This document shows, in pieces, positions 30,680 to 38,824 of a DNA stretch of 39,703 bases. Origin of the DNA: Ilumatobacteraceae bacterium. GTDB lineage: Bacteria; Actinomycetota; Acidimicrobiia; Acidimicrobiales; Ilumatobacteraceae. Position numbers and translations under genes: made by a program. Every line of letters starts with the position of its first letter. Position 1 is the stretch's first letter. Under the pieces are notes generated by a model. That model saw only the letters and a list, made by a program, of their open reading frames with translations, was not told the DNA's origin and made no database searches. The DNA is taken from assembly GCA_030728545.1 (NCBI GenBank), contig JANQZQ010000024.1:1-39703 (forward strand). Direction: 5' to 3'.

Positions 30680-33520
30680 ATGAACTTTGAATCCCGCCAC
30701 ATCGGCCCAGACGCAACCGAGCGCTCAGACATCGCCCGTCTACTTGGCTACGAATCCAATAGCGCTCTCGTTGCGGCAGTCGTGCCCACCGAGATATTGC
30801 AAACCGAACCGCTGGCGTTGGCCCCAGCAGTAAGCGAAGCCGTCGTACTGCAACAATTACGCGAGATTGCAGCTCGCAACCACGTACGTCGTTGTGTTAT
30901 CGGTGCGGGTTACTACCCCACCATCACGCCTCCGGTCATCTTGCGCAACGTGCTGGAAAACCCAGCGTGGTACACCGCCTACACCCCGTATCAACCCGAG
31001 ATCAGCCAAGGACGACTTGAAGCCCTGCTGAATTATCAAACACTGATCAGCGAGCTCACCGGGTTGGACATCGCCAATGCATCGCTACTTGACGAGTCAA
31101 CGGCCATTGCCGAAGCAGTCACCATGGCGCGGCGCACCGCCAAGAGCGAATCAAACATCGTCGCTTTGCATGACGACACGCATCCCCAACACATCGCCGT
31201 GCTGCGCGCTCGTTGCGAACCAGTTGGCGTCGAAGTCGCAGTGGTGCCATTACATGAACTCGCCACCATTGACGCATTTTGTGTCGTCGTGTCGCGGCCT
31301 TCATCGCGAGGAATCATTGCCAGCGATGCCGAAGTCACCGCCGTGATTCACGCAGCCCATCAGCGCAACGCCGTTGCGGTGTGCGTGACTGACCCGCTTG
31401 CTTCCACATTGCTCACCACCCCGGGTGCACTTGGGTTTGATATTGCGGTGGGCAGCGCCCAACGACTCGGTGTGCCCATGGGATTCGGCGGGCCACACGC
31501 AGCGTTTCTCGCCGCCAGCGACACCTTCGCCCGCTCGCTGCCAGGGCGTCTCGTGGGTGTCAGCACCGACACTGCTGGCCGACCTGCATTGCGTCTGGCG
31601 CTGCAAACCCGCGAACAACACATTCGTCGCGAAAAGGCCACGTCAAACATCTGCACAGCCCAGGCGCTGTTGGCCAACATCGCTGGCTTCTATGCGGCAT
31701 GGCATGGCCGTGATGGCTTGCAAGCCATTGCTCGACGCATCAGCGCCCTCACCCACGCCACCATCTCGGTGTTGCGCGAGCACAACGTCGGCACCATCGA
31801 TGATGGTTCACGATTCGACACCTTGACCGTTAGCAATGTGGATTCGCAAGCGATACATGCGCTTGCCCTGTCACACAACATTGTGATGCGCCACTTCGAT
31901 GCCCGCACTGTGGGTGTGAGCTACGACGAAACGTCAGACGCCTCTCTCGTTGTTGACGTGCTAGCCAGTTTTGGGGTCACCGTCTCTGTCGAGCAGATCG
32001 AAGAGCGTGCATTGCGACTTGCCATTGCCGACGAACAGCTTCGCTCCGACGATTTCCTCGGCCAAGCCGTATTCCGCCGCTATCGCACCGAAACCGAAAT
32101 GCTGCGTTACCTGCGCCGCTTGGCCGACAAAGATCTGGCTCTTGATCGCACGATGATCCCGCTGGGGTCGTGCACGATGAAGCTCAACGCCACCACCGAA
32201 ATGATTCCGGTGACTTGGCCCGAATTTGCCAACATCCATCCGCACGCGCCCGCCGCCGACACCGCTGGATACCGCCAACTCATTACCGAGCTCGAACAAA
32301 TGATGTGTGAGGTAACGGGTTACGACGCTGTGAGCCTGCAACCCAATGCTGGCAGCCAGGGCGAGTTTGCCGGCTTGCTGGCGATTCGCGCCTACCACAC
32401 CAGCCGTGGTGACACTCAACGCACGATTTGTCTTATCCCTGCCAGTGCGCACGGCACCAACGCCGCCAGCGCAGTAATGGCCGGCATGGATGTAGTCGCG
32501 TTGTCGTGCGATGCCCAGGGCAACGTGGATCTTGCCGACCTCACTGCCAAATGTGAAAAGGCCGGCAATCGACTTGCTGCACTCATGATCACTTATCCAT
32601 CAACTCATGGTGTGTTCGAAGAATCAGTCACTGCGATTTGTGAAACGGTGCACGCCCACGGCGGCCAGGTCTATGTCGACGGCGCCAACCTCAACGCGCT
32701 CGTTGGCGTCGCCAAGCCTGGGCATTTCGGTGCCGACGTAAGCCACCTCAACTTGCACAAGACGTTCTGTATTCCGCACGGCGGAGGCGGGCCCGGCGTT
32801 GGCCCAGTCGGCGTGCGCGCCCACTTGGCAGCTTTCTTGCCGGGCAACCCATTGAGCACCGAACCCCAAGTAGTCGGGCCGGTATCTGGTGCGCCATTCG
32901 GGTCAGCCGGCATCTTGCCCATCTCCTGGGTGTATGTGCGACTCATGGGCCCGGAAGGTTTGCGGCGTGCCACCGAGCAAGCAATCGTGAGTGCCAACTA
33001 TGTGTCGTGGCGCTTGCGCGACCACTTCCCCACGTTGTACAACGGCGCCAATAACTTGATTGCTCACGAATGCATCTTGGATCTGCGTGACATCACCAAA
33101 CAAACAGGTGTGTCAGTTGATGACGTGGCCAAACGACTGATGGACTATGGGTTCCATGCACCAACGATGAGCTTTCCAGTCGGCGGCACACTGATGGTCG
33201 AACCCACCGAAAGCGAATCGCGCGCCGAGCTGGACCGCTTCTGTGATGCGATGATCGCCATTCGCGGTGAAATCAATCGAGTCGCAGCCGGTGAATGGTC
33301 GGTCGAAGATTCACCACTGCGTCACGCACCGCACACCGTGCAAGACGTGGCCGGCGAATGGAAGCGGCCGTACGACCGTTCGTTGGCGCTGTATCCGCTC
33401 GCATCATTGCACGGCCGCGGTTACTTCCCGCCGGTTTCGCGCATCGACGCCGCCCATGGCGACCGCAACCTCGTTTGCTCGTGTGAACCACTCGAGGCGC
33501 TGGCCAGCACCGAAATCTGA
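30680..33520 (+). CDS. gcvP: Glycine dehydrogenase (decarboxylating), P protein
   Basis: Pyridoxal-phosphate enzyme that decarboxylates glycine and passes the aminomethyl group to lipoyl-GcvH. The 946-residue full-length form has both the N- and C-terminal halves. The start is the ATG at 30680 (MNFESRHIGPDATERSD), preceded by GAAGGA; a frame extending back to 30611 would run into the riboswitch. Motifs include YTPYQPEISQGRLEALLNYQ, the serine/PLP region PLGSCTMKLNATTEM, LQPNAGSQGEFAGL, and LNLHKTFCIPHGGGGPG with the PLP Lys at residue 694. It is expected to be induced by glycine through the riboswitch. Confidence 0.97.
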   Translation: MNFESRHIGPDATERSDIARLLGYESNSALVAAVVPTEILQTEPLALAPAVSEAVVLQQLREIAARNHVRRCVIGAGYYPTITPPVILRNVLENPAWYTAYTPYQPEISQGRLEALLNYQTLISELTGLDIANASLLDESTAIAEAVTMARRTAKSESNIVALHDDTHPQHIAVLRARCEPVGVEVAVVPLHELATIDAFCVVVSRPSSRGIIASDAEVTAVIHAAHQRNAVAVCVTDPLASTLLTTPGALGFDIAVGSAQRLGVPMGFGGPHAAFLAASDTFARSLPGRLVGVSTDTAGRPALRLALQTREQHIRREKATSNICTAQALLANIAGFYAAWHGRDGLQAIARRISALTHATISVLREHNVGTIDDGSRFDTLTVSNVDSQAIHALALSHNIVMRHFDARTVGVSYDETSDASLVVDVLASFGVTVSVEQIEERALRLAIADEQLRSDDFLGQAVFRRYRTETEMLRYLRRLADKDLALDRTMIPLGSCTMKLNATTEMIPVTWPEFANIHPHAPAADTAGYRQLITELEQMMCEVTGYDAVSLQPNAGSQGEFAGLLAIRAYHTSRGDTQRTICLIPASAHGTNAASAVMAGMDVVALSCDAQGNVDLADLTAKCEKAGNRLAALMITYPSTHGVFEESVTAICETVHAHGGQVYVDGANLNALVGVAKPGHFGADVSHLNLHKTFCIPHGGGGPGVGPVGVRAHLAAFLPGNPLSTEPQVVGPVSGAPFGSAGILPISWVYVRLMGPEGLRRATEQAIVSANYVSWRLRDHFPTLYNGANNLIAHECILDLRDITKQTGVSVDDVAKRLMDYGFHAPTMSFPVGGTLMVEPTESESRAELDRFCDAMIAIRGEINRVAAGEWSVEDSPLRHAPHTVQDVAGEWKRPYDRSLALYPLASLHGRGYFPPVSRIDAAHGDRNLVCSCEPLEALASTEI

Positions 33521-33547
33521 TTGCAGCCCAACGGCTACGGTTGAATC

Positions 33548-33943
33548 GTGTCCACTACCCCTCCAGCACTTGATATTCAGAAGATCATCAGTGATGTTCT
33601 GGCGCTGCTGCGCAATGTCGACCCCGTCGGTGAAGGCGTCAAACTTGCCGATCAAGGCCGCCGCACGGTCGAAGCGCTGATTGTGGCACTCGAAAACGTT
33701 GGTGCCACGATGGACAACCTCAATCAGGCGGCAGCCCGCGTGAATCGCCTGCTTGATGACGTGGAAGACCCCATCCGCCGCATTGCCGGAATGGCCGACC
33801 AAGCAGGATCGCTCATCAACTTTTTGCCGTCGCTGGCCGGCAAGGCCGTAGCCAACCTGACGGCGAAACCCGACACGGCTGCACCTACTACTGCGTCTGG
33901 TGCTGCGTCACCTACTGGTGCGCCTACTACGCCTGCTTCGTGA
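33548..33943 (+). CDS. Small helical protein with low-complexity tail, unknown
   Basis: A 131-residue protein starting at GTG 33548, 27 nt after gcvP. Residues about 10-95 are amphipathic helix (VLALLRNVDPVGEGVKLADQGRRTVEALIV, then NLNQAAARVNRLLDDVEDPI) and look like a coiled coil or phasin-like helix bundle. From about residue 108 the protein is an Ala/Thr/Pro/Ser/Gly tail rich in T-ending codons (ACT, CCT, GGT), unlike its neighbours. No family is recognised. Its 3' end overlaps gcvT by 17 nt in antisense. Co-transcription with gcvP would bring it under the glycine riboswitch. Confidence 0.65.
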   Translation: MSTTPPALDIQKIISDVLALLRNVDPVGEGVKLADQGRRTVEALIVALENVGATMDNLNQAAARVNRLLDDVEDPIRRIAGMADQAGSLINFLPSLAGKAVANLTAKPDTAAPTTASGAASPTGAPTTPAS

Positions 33944-34982
33944 ACGGCGTTGCCACCACCGTGCCCGACAACTTCGCGTCGCGCACCACAATCTCCACCA
34001 CCTGACCCAGCTGAGTCGCAACGGGTGTAACCAACCCAAGCGCGATTCCCACCCCAAGCACGGGTGAGAAGTTTCCACTCGTAACAACGCCAACATCGAC
34101 CCCGTCAACCAAGATTCGCGACCCATCGCGCGGTGGGCGTCGCGAATCGGTGCGAATACCGCACAGCAAGCGATTCACGCCCGCTTCACGCTGCGCCACG
34201 AGGGCCGCTTTGCCGCGAAAGTCAGGCTTCTCCCAACCGACTACCCAACCCAGATCTGCTTCCAACGTCGTGATGTCAGGCGATAGTTCGTGCCCATGCA
34301 GTGGCAAGCCCGCTTCAAGTCGCAAGGTGTCACGCGCCCCCAGACCTGCGATGGCAACACCAGCCTGCAGCAAGGCAGTCGCTACCTGCTTGGCATGGTG
34401 CGCAGGGACAGCAATTTCTAAGCCGTCTTCTCCGGTGTATCCAGTTCCGGCCACAACACACTCCGCCCCCAACAAGTTGACCGTGGCTACACGAAATCGT
34501 TTCACACTTGCGGCTTCTGGCGACAACGTCGCAACGCGTTCGCGGGCATGTGGGCCCTGCACCGCCAAGATTGCGCGAGTGCTGGTGGTGTCGTCGCCAC
34601 CGATGATGGCGCGCACGCGGTCAGTGTTGGATGCATTCGGCATCACGTCGAAGATGTCAGGACCCAGCCACCACACGATGATGTCGTCACTCACTCCGCC
34701 TTGCTCGTTGCACGAGTGCGTGTACTGCGCGCGACCAGGCGCAATCTTGCGAAGGTCGTTCGTCAGTTCACGCTGCAACAGATCGAATGCATCAGCGCCG
34801 GATACTCGCACGGTGCCCAGATGCGACACGTCAAACATCGCGGCATCAGTGCGACACGCCATGTGCTCAGCGATGGTTCCTGCGGCATAAGACAATGGCA
34901 TTTCCCACCCGCCGAAGGGAACCATTTTGGCGCCGAGCTCACGGTGCAAAGCGTCAAGCGGCGAAAGACGGTTGCCCGTCAC
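33927..34982 (-). CDS. gcvT: Aminomethyltransferase, T protein
   Basis: Transfers the methylene group from lipoyl-GcvH to tetrahydrofolate, releasing ammonia. From the GTG at 34980-34982 it is 351 residues and begins VTGNRLSPLDALHREL; a longer start at 35042 would add 20 residues lying inside the MerR gene. Motifs are GAKMVPFGGWEMPLSYAAG, AMFDVSHLGTVRVSGADAFDLLQ, GYTGEDGLEIAVP and GARDTLRLEAGLPLHGHEL. The MerR gene ends 4 nt upstream. It is transcribed opposite to gcvP and outside the riboswitch unit. Confidence 0.94.
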   Translation of the reverse strand: MTGNRLSPLDALHRELGAKMVPFGGWEMPLSYAAGTIAEHMACRTDAAMFDVSHLGTVRVSGADAFDLLQRELTNDLRKIAPGRAQYTHSCNEQGGVSDDIIVWWLGPDIFDVMPNASNTDRVRAIIGGDDTTSTRAILAVQGPHARERVATLSPEAASVKRFRVATVNLLGAECVVAGTGYTGEDGLEIAVPAHHAKQVATALLQAGVAIAGLGARDTLRLEAGLPLHGHELSPDITTLEADLGWVVGWEKPDFRGKAALVAQREAGVNRLLCGIRTDSRRPPRDGSRILVDGVDVGVVTSGNFSPVLGVGIALGLVTPVATQLGQVVEIVVRDAKLSGTVVATPFTKQA

Positions 34983-34986
34983 GGCG

Positions 34987-35493
34987 TTACCGTGCGGCGC
35001 GGCGCAACGGTGCGGCGACAGAACCAGTGGTTGCTGCTGCACGTTGTTCGCTGCGCTTCAGTTCAATGATGCGGGCATCAAGTTCCTGCTTCACATTTGC
35101 CAGCGGCAACACGTTCAACACACCTTGTCCGTTGCGTACTGCGTCGATCAGGTGATCGCCATCGCATAACACCACACTCTTGCCACTAATCACCACGTGC
35201 GCCGAAGCAACATCGGTGGTCACATGGCGACGCAAATAATCGAACACTGCCCGCACTGACTCGAGCTTGATCCCGGCATCAAGCAGATTCTTGATTACTT
35301 TCAGCTCAAGCAAATCTCGATACACGTACTCACGACGGGTGCCACTGCCTGCTGCATCGGTGGCTGACGGCCGAACCAAATTGGTGCGCGCCCAATAATC
35401 AAGTTGGCGATACGTGATGTTGACAATGTCGGCGGCCTGCTTGCCGCTGTACGTGCGCAATGAATCGAACTGGTTCACCCGCGCTGCCCCCAT
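34987..35493 (-). CDS. MerR-family regulator (Rv1830-like position)
   Basis: A 168-residue transcription factor. The winged helix-turn-helix is TYSGKQAADIVNITYRQLDYWARTNLVRPS, followed by REYVYRDLLELKVIKNLLDAGIKLESVRAVFDYLRRH, the MerR coiled-coil start. The C-terminal half (VVISGKSVVLCDGDHLIDAVRNGQGVLNVLPL) is a small effector-like region. The C-terminus is basic. In Mycobacterium tuberculosis a MerR gene (Rv1830) lies near Rv1829, garA and gcvB, so position plus fold supports orthology. It lies directly upstream of gcvT. Confidence 0.9.
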   Translation of the reverse strand: MGAARVNQFDSLRTYSGKQAADIVNITYRQLDYWARTNLVRPSATDAAGSGTRREYVYRDLLELKVIKNLLDAGIKLESVRAVFDYLRRHVTTDVASAHVVISGKSVVLCDGDHLIDAVRNGQGVLNVLPLANVKQELDARIIELKRSEQRAAATTGSVAAPLRRAAR

Positions 35494-35545
35494 AGGAATG
35501 GCAACGCTACGGGCAAGACCCCCTGCGCGCCAACTGTGGGGCTAC

Positions 35546-36049
35546 CTACTTTTCGTCGAAGTCCTCAGGATTGATGGTGTCGATGAAATCCCGAAACTCC
35601 CCAATGATTTCCTCAGAATCATCCCCACTCTCGGTGGCGATAACGCCCACTTCGTCCAACAGCACGCGATGGGCGGCAATCGGGATGTCGGCACGCACCG
35701 CCAAAGCGATGGCGTCCGAAGGCCGGCACGAAATGGTGTGGGTTTGGCCCTGGTGCAGCAACTGAATCTCGGCAAAATACGTGTGCTCGCGCATCTCGGT
35801 GATGACGACCCGCCGCAAGTGAGCGCCGAGCTCTTCAAACACATTGACCAACAAGTCGTGCGTCAACGGTCGGGGCGGAACACGACCTTCCAGCGCGTGT
35901 TCAATCGCCATGTACTCAGAAGCTCCGATATAGATACTGAGCAACCGCCGATCGCCATCGTTTTCTCGTAACTGCATCAACGGCACATTGGCCGGAGTCT
36001 CGATGCGAACTCCGACAAGTTCGAGGTCTACGCAGTCGCCAGCACTCAT
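35546..36049 (-). CDS. Bifunctional nuclease-family protein (DUF151)
   Basis: A 167-residue member of the DUF151/BFN family, described in other organisms as able to cut DNA and RNA. Family sequence is visible as DLELVGVRIETPANVPLMQLRE, LLSIYIGASEYMAIEHALEG, RPLTHDLLVNVFEELGAHLRRVVITEM, YFAEIQLLHQ and SCRPSDAIALAVRADIPI. The acidic end (PEDFDEK) is polar. It lies between the two MerR genes, as in the mycobacterial Rv1828-Rv1829-Rv1830 order. The exact role in this cluster is unknown. Confidence 0.92.
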   Translation of the reverse strand: MSAGDCVDLELVGVRIETPANVPLMQLRENDGDRRLLSIYIGASEYMAIEHALEGRVPPRPLTHDLLVNVFEELGAHLRRVVITEMREHTYFAEIQLLHQGQTHTISCRPSDAIALAVRADIPIAAHRVLLDEVGVIATESGDDSEEIIGEFRDFIDTINPEDFDEK

Positions 36050-36069
36050 GGCGCAAGCGTAGCAACGGC

Positions 36070-36867
36070 CTACCCTTCGGGTCGCAAGCCCTTGGTCACA
36101 TTGCGTAGCAACGCTGTGCGCAACTCTTCCCCAAGGGCGATGAGATCATCGAGCAACTTCATCGCTTCACTTGACGAGTCGCCAAGCGCGTTCACCCCGC
36201 GTGCCGAGAGCGCTGAACGCACCAGTGGCTCAAAGACATCAGCCTCACGCTCGGCTGAAAGCCGCCAGGTCATCAACAAACGCGGGTCAATGCCGAGCGC
36301 TGCTAGCCGTCCGGCCAAATGCACGATGTCGCGATCAGTTTCGTCAAAATACGGGTCAACTCCCATCATGCGCGGGCGCACCAACTTCATCTTTTCCAAC
36401 ACCGCCAACATCTCGGTGCTCACACCAGTGGCATCCAACACATCATTGCGCGACAGTCGCTCGCGACGCTTTGGCGCCAACGGCTTGCGGCTGTTGTCAA
36501 CACCCGCGCCCGACCCCGGCGCAGCAGCGCCCTGGCGATTGGTCGGATGACCTGGCGATGGCAGTTGGATTCCACGCGGCATGCTCGGGTCAGTTACGTC
36601 TTGTGGCCGCAGAAACCCGTCGCTGGTTTCACCCTCGAGACGATCGCGAATGACGCGCAGTGGCAAGAAGTTATCTTTTTGCTCACGCAAGATGAACCGC
36701 AGACGATCGACTTCTGGTTTGGTGAACTTGCGATACCCCGAAGCGGTTCGCTCGGGGGTGATTAAGCCCTGACTCTCCAAGAACCGGATTTTGGAAATGG
36801 TGACATCCGGAAACTCTTCGGCAAGCAACGCGAGCACCTCACCGATGGACAAAAACTGTTCAGTCAC
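36070..36867 (-). CDS. MerR-family regulator (Rv1828/FtsR-like)
   Basis: A 265-residue regulator with an N-terminal winged HTH (FLSIGEVLALLAEEFPDVTISKIRFLESQGLITPERTASGYRKFTKPEVDRLRFIL), a linker and a C-terminal alpha-helical effector-like domain. Its place between garA and the bifunctional nuclease matches Rv1828 and its corynebacterial relative FtsR, which controls ftsZ expression; regulation of division here is inferred from that orthology. It starts at ATG, 5 nt after the stop of the FHA gene. The linker has an Arg/Pro/Gly-rich stretch (about residues 95-130). Confidence 0.9.
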   Translation of the reverse strand: MTEQFLSIGEVLALLAEEFPDVTISKIRFLESQGLITPERTASGYRKFTKPEVDRLRFILREQKDNFLPLRVIRDRLEGETSDGFLRPQDVTDPSMPRGIQLPSPGHPTNRQGAAAPGSGAGVDNSRKPLAPKRRERLSRNDVLDATGVSTEMLAVLEKMKLVRPRMMGVDPYFDETDRDIVHLAGRLAALGIDPRLLMTWRLSAEREADVFEPLVRSALSARGVNALGDSSSEAMKLLDDLIALGEELRTALLRNVTKGLRPEG

Positions 36868-36872
36868 CAGAG

Positions 36873-37349
36873 CTATCCGAAAAATGCAACTAGGCGAAAC
36901 CGACCGATTTGAATTTCGTCGCCATGATTGAGTGCTGCCTCTTCGACCCGCTGGCTGTTTACATAGGTGCCGTTCAGCGAGCCAAGGTCGCGCACTAACC
37001 AGGCACCGCCTTGTTGCACAAAAATCGCATGCTGGCGCGACACGGTGAAGTCGTCGAGTGCGATGTCGTTATCGGGCACTCGCCCAGCGCTGACTTGATG
37101 GCCACTCAGGCTGTATCGGGTGCCGATTTCGGCCCCTTGGCGAACCACGAGCATTACTTCACCTGGTGCAACTTCACCGCCGTGAACGACGGCATTGTCG
37201 TCATCACCCACGGCATCAAGCAACGGGTCAGTTTTGGGCAGCACACTCGTGCGCAGACTCGGCGTGTCGACCACAGCCCCACAAGCAGAACAAAACGTTG
37301 AGGATGGCGGATTGCGATGACCGCACTGGTTGCAAAAAACGTATTCCAT
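36873..37349 (-). CDS. Zinc-ribbon FHA protein (GarA/OdhI-like)
   Basis: A 158-residue signalling protein. Residues 6-23 form a zinc ribbon (Cys6, Cys9, Cys20, Cys23). The FHA domain follows, with GR at 89-90, SRQH at 104-107 and SLNGTYVN at 124-131, the phosphothreonine-binding loop set. The segment RTSVLPKTD around Thr34 aligns with ETTSVF of mycobacterial GarA; the second Thr (PknB site) is kept, while the PknG-site Thr is Arg33. GarA/OdhI inhibits 2-oxoglutarate dehydrogenase when unphosphorylated, so this gene may link nitrogen/carbon state to glycine cleavage. The zinc ribbon is an added feature compared with GarA. Confidence 0.88.
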   Translation of the reverse strand: MEYVFCNQCGHRNPPSSTFCSACGAVVDTPSLRTSVLPKTDPLLDAVGDDDNAVVHGGEVAPGEVMLVVRQGAEIGTRYSLSGHQVSAGRVPDNDIALDDFTVSRQHAIFVQQGGAWLVRDLGSLNGTYVNSQRVEEAALNHGDEIQIGRFRLVAFFG

Positions 37350-37351
37350 CG

Positions 37352-37726
37352 TTAACCCGCCAGGAGAGCTTCGTAGTCTGACGCGCTCAGCAAGCCTGGC
37401 ACTTCGCCCTCAATGGTGATTTCACAAATCCAACCTGCGCCATATGGATCAGAGTTCAACAACTCTGGTTGACTCGCTAGCGCCTCGTTGACGGCAGTTA
37501 CTGTGCCCGAAACAGGGGCGTAAATGTCAGAAACACTCTTGGTGCTCTCTACTTCGGTGAACGACTGGTCGGCCACCACTTTGCCACCCAATGTGGGAAC
37601 ACCGACGAACACCACGTCACCCAATGCGTCCTGGGCGTAGTCAGTAATGCCGATGCGCGCCACCATGCCGGTGATGAGCACCCATTCGTGCTGAGCGGTG
37701 TAGCGGAGTTCAACGGGGACAGCCAT
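37352..37726 (-). CDS. gcvH: Glycine cleavage H protein
   Basis: Lipoyl carrier that shuttles the aminomethyl group between GcvP, GcvT and the L protein. From the ATG at 37724-37726 it has 124 residues, starting MAVPVELRYTAQHEWV; the longer reading to 37915 runs antisense over pgsA and is not credible. The lipoylation motif FTEVESTKSVSDIYAP has Lys63. GITDYAQDALGDVVFV and the C-terminal GAGWICEITI match the family. The L protein is not in this window. Confidence 0.95.
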   Translation of the reverse strand: MAVPVELRYTAQHEWVLITGMVARIGITDYAQDALGDVVFVGVPTLGGKVVADQSFTEVESTKSVSDIYAPVSGTVTAVNEALASQPELLNSDPYGAGWICEITIEGEVPGLLSASDYEALLAG

Positions 37727-37729
37727 GGC

Positions 37730-37752
37730 CTCAACCGTAGCCTCAGGTTGAG
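37730..37752 (-). promoter_or_regulatory. Hairpin immediately upstream of gcvH
   Basis: CTCAACC (37730-37736) and GGTTGAG (37746-37752) are exact reverse complements with a 9-nt loop. On the minus strand this ends 3 nt before the gcvH ATG and covers the GGTTGAGG region where the ribosome-binding site would lie. It could terminate pgsA transcripts or hide the gcvH start. No U-tract follows. Confidence 0.35.
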
Positions 37753-37760
37753 ACCTGTTT

Positions 37761-38336
37761 CTAGGCCGCAGAAGTTGCACGCGCCGTGCGCACACCACGC
37801 CACACCAGTGGCACGTAGAGCACCGCAGTCGCGTAACACAGCACCAAGCCCGGCAAACCGATTGCCCATCCGGCATTGCGGGCACCCAACGCCCACCCTG
37901 CATCGCTACTACCAAGCAACATGAGCGGAAACGCCACCATCAACGCAAAGGTGTAGTTCTTGCCCCATTGGTTGACCGCAAAGCGCTGCATGCCCAGGGC
38001 CGTGCCGCCCAGCATCATCGCACCCACGAATACTTCCCGCAACACCACCGACCACCCGAACCAGGCCGGCACCGACCCATCGAGCACGATGGCTCCCACC
38101 CCAACAATGAGCAGTAGACGATCGACTGCGGGGTCAAAGACCGCCCCGAATTCACTGCGTTGGTCCAAACGCCGTGCCAACCAGCCGTCGATCCAATCGG
38201 TGGTGCCGAGTACCCCGAGCAGATAGGCAGCCGCCTCGCGATTGTCGCGCCAAAAAAGCAGCCACAAAAACAACGGCAAACAAAACAAGCGCAACAGGGT
38301 GACCAGGTTGGGCCACGTTGCAAGATTGCGACCCAT
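37761..38336 (-). CDS. pgsA: CDP-diacylglycerol-glycerol-3-phosphate 3-phosphatidyltransferase family
   Basis: CDP-alcohol phosphatidyltransferase making phosphatidylglycerol-type phospholipids in the membrane. From the ATG at 38334-38336 it is 191 residues (MGRNLATWPNLVTLLRLF). The full signature is present in order: Asp47, Asp50, Gly51, Ala54, Arg55, Gly64, Asp68, Asp72 (DWIDGWLARR then FGAVFDPAVDR). About six hydrophobic helices surround it. Position next to gcvH and garA matches mycobacterial pgsA2. The exact alcohol acceptor is inferred. It is divergent from the HIT gene, and a small dyad (ACGAT/ATCGT, 38366-38380) lies between them. Confidence 0.88.
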   Translation of the reverse strand: MGRNLATWPNLVTLLRLFCLPLFLWLLFWRDNREAAAYLLGVLGTTDWIDGWLARRLDQRSEFGAVFDPAVDRLLLIVGVGAIVLDGSVPAWFGWSVVLREVFVGAMMLGGTALGMQRFAVNQWGKNYTFALMVAFPLMLLGSSDAGWALGARNAGWAIGLPGLVLCYATAVLYVPLVWRGVRTARATSAA

Positions 38337-38387
38337 CGAGGCGAAGGCTAGTTCGCTGACGCGTAACGATGAACTATCGTCGGCATC

Positions 38388-38807
38388 ATGACGTCGTTGT
38401 TCACCCGAATCATCGAAGGCGAACTGCCTGGACACTTCGCCCTGCGCGACGACCAGTGCGTGGTCTTCATGACCATCAGTCCCATCACCACAGGCCATGC
38501 ATTGGTGGTGCCACGCACACCGATCGACCAATGGATTGACATGCCCGCAGCACTCAACGGGCATCTTTTTGAGGTCGCTCGGCGTGTGGGCTTGGCCCAA
38601 CGGGTGGCGTTTGGCACCGATCGTGTCGGGCTACTCATCGCTGGGTTCGAAGTAAATCACTGCCATTTGCATTGTGTGCCCGCAAACGCCATTGCCGATC
38701 TGGATTTTTCTCGCCAAGAACAAGGCGTGTCAGCCGAACGCTTGGCTGATGCGGCCGCCCGGTTAGCGGCCCAACTACGCGCCGACGGCGTGTCTGGCGC
38801 GCTGTAG
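38388..38807 (+). CDS. HIT-family nucleotide hydrolase/transferase
   Basis: A 139-residue histidine-triad protein. The triad HCHLHCVP at His91, His93 and His95 carries the catalytic His, preceded by GHALVVPRTPIDQWIDM. The N-terminus FTRIIEGELPGHFALRDDQCVVFMTISP is typical of the Hint/HIT branch that cleaves nucleoside phosphoramidates or dinucleotide phosphates. The specific substrate is unknown. The C-terminus is Ala-rich helix. It starts at ATG 38388, 51 nt from the divergent pgsA start. Confidence 0.92.
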   Translation: MTSLFTRIIEGELPGHFALRDDQCVVFMTISPITTGHALVVPRTPIDQWIDMPAALNGHLFEVARRVGLAQRVAFGTDRVGLLIAGFEVNHCHLHCVPANAIADLDFSRQEQGVSAERLADAAARLAAQLRADGVSGAL

Positions 38808-38824
38808 CCAGGCGGCAATACCAA

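Noticed and set aside
37727..37915. Long N-terminal extension of gcvH
   Set aside because: It is antisense to the end of pgsA, and the extra residues do not resemble GcvH.
38337..38600. Long N-terminal extension of pgsA
   Set aside because: It is antisense to the HIT gene and of unlike composition; PgsA begins just before its first membrane helix.
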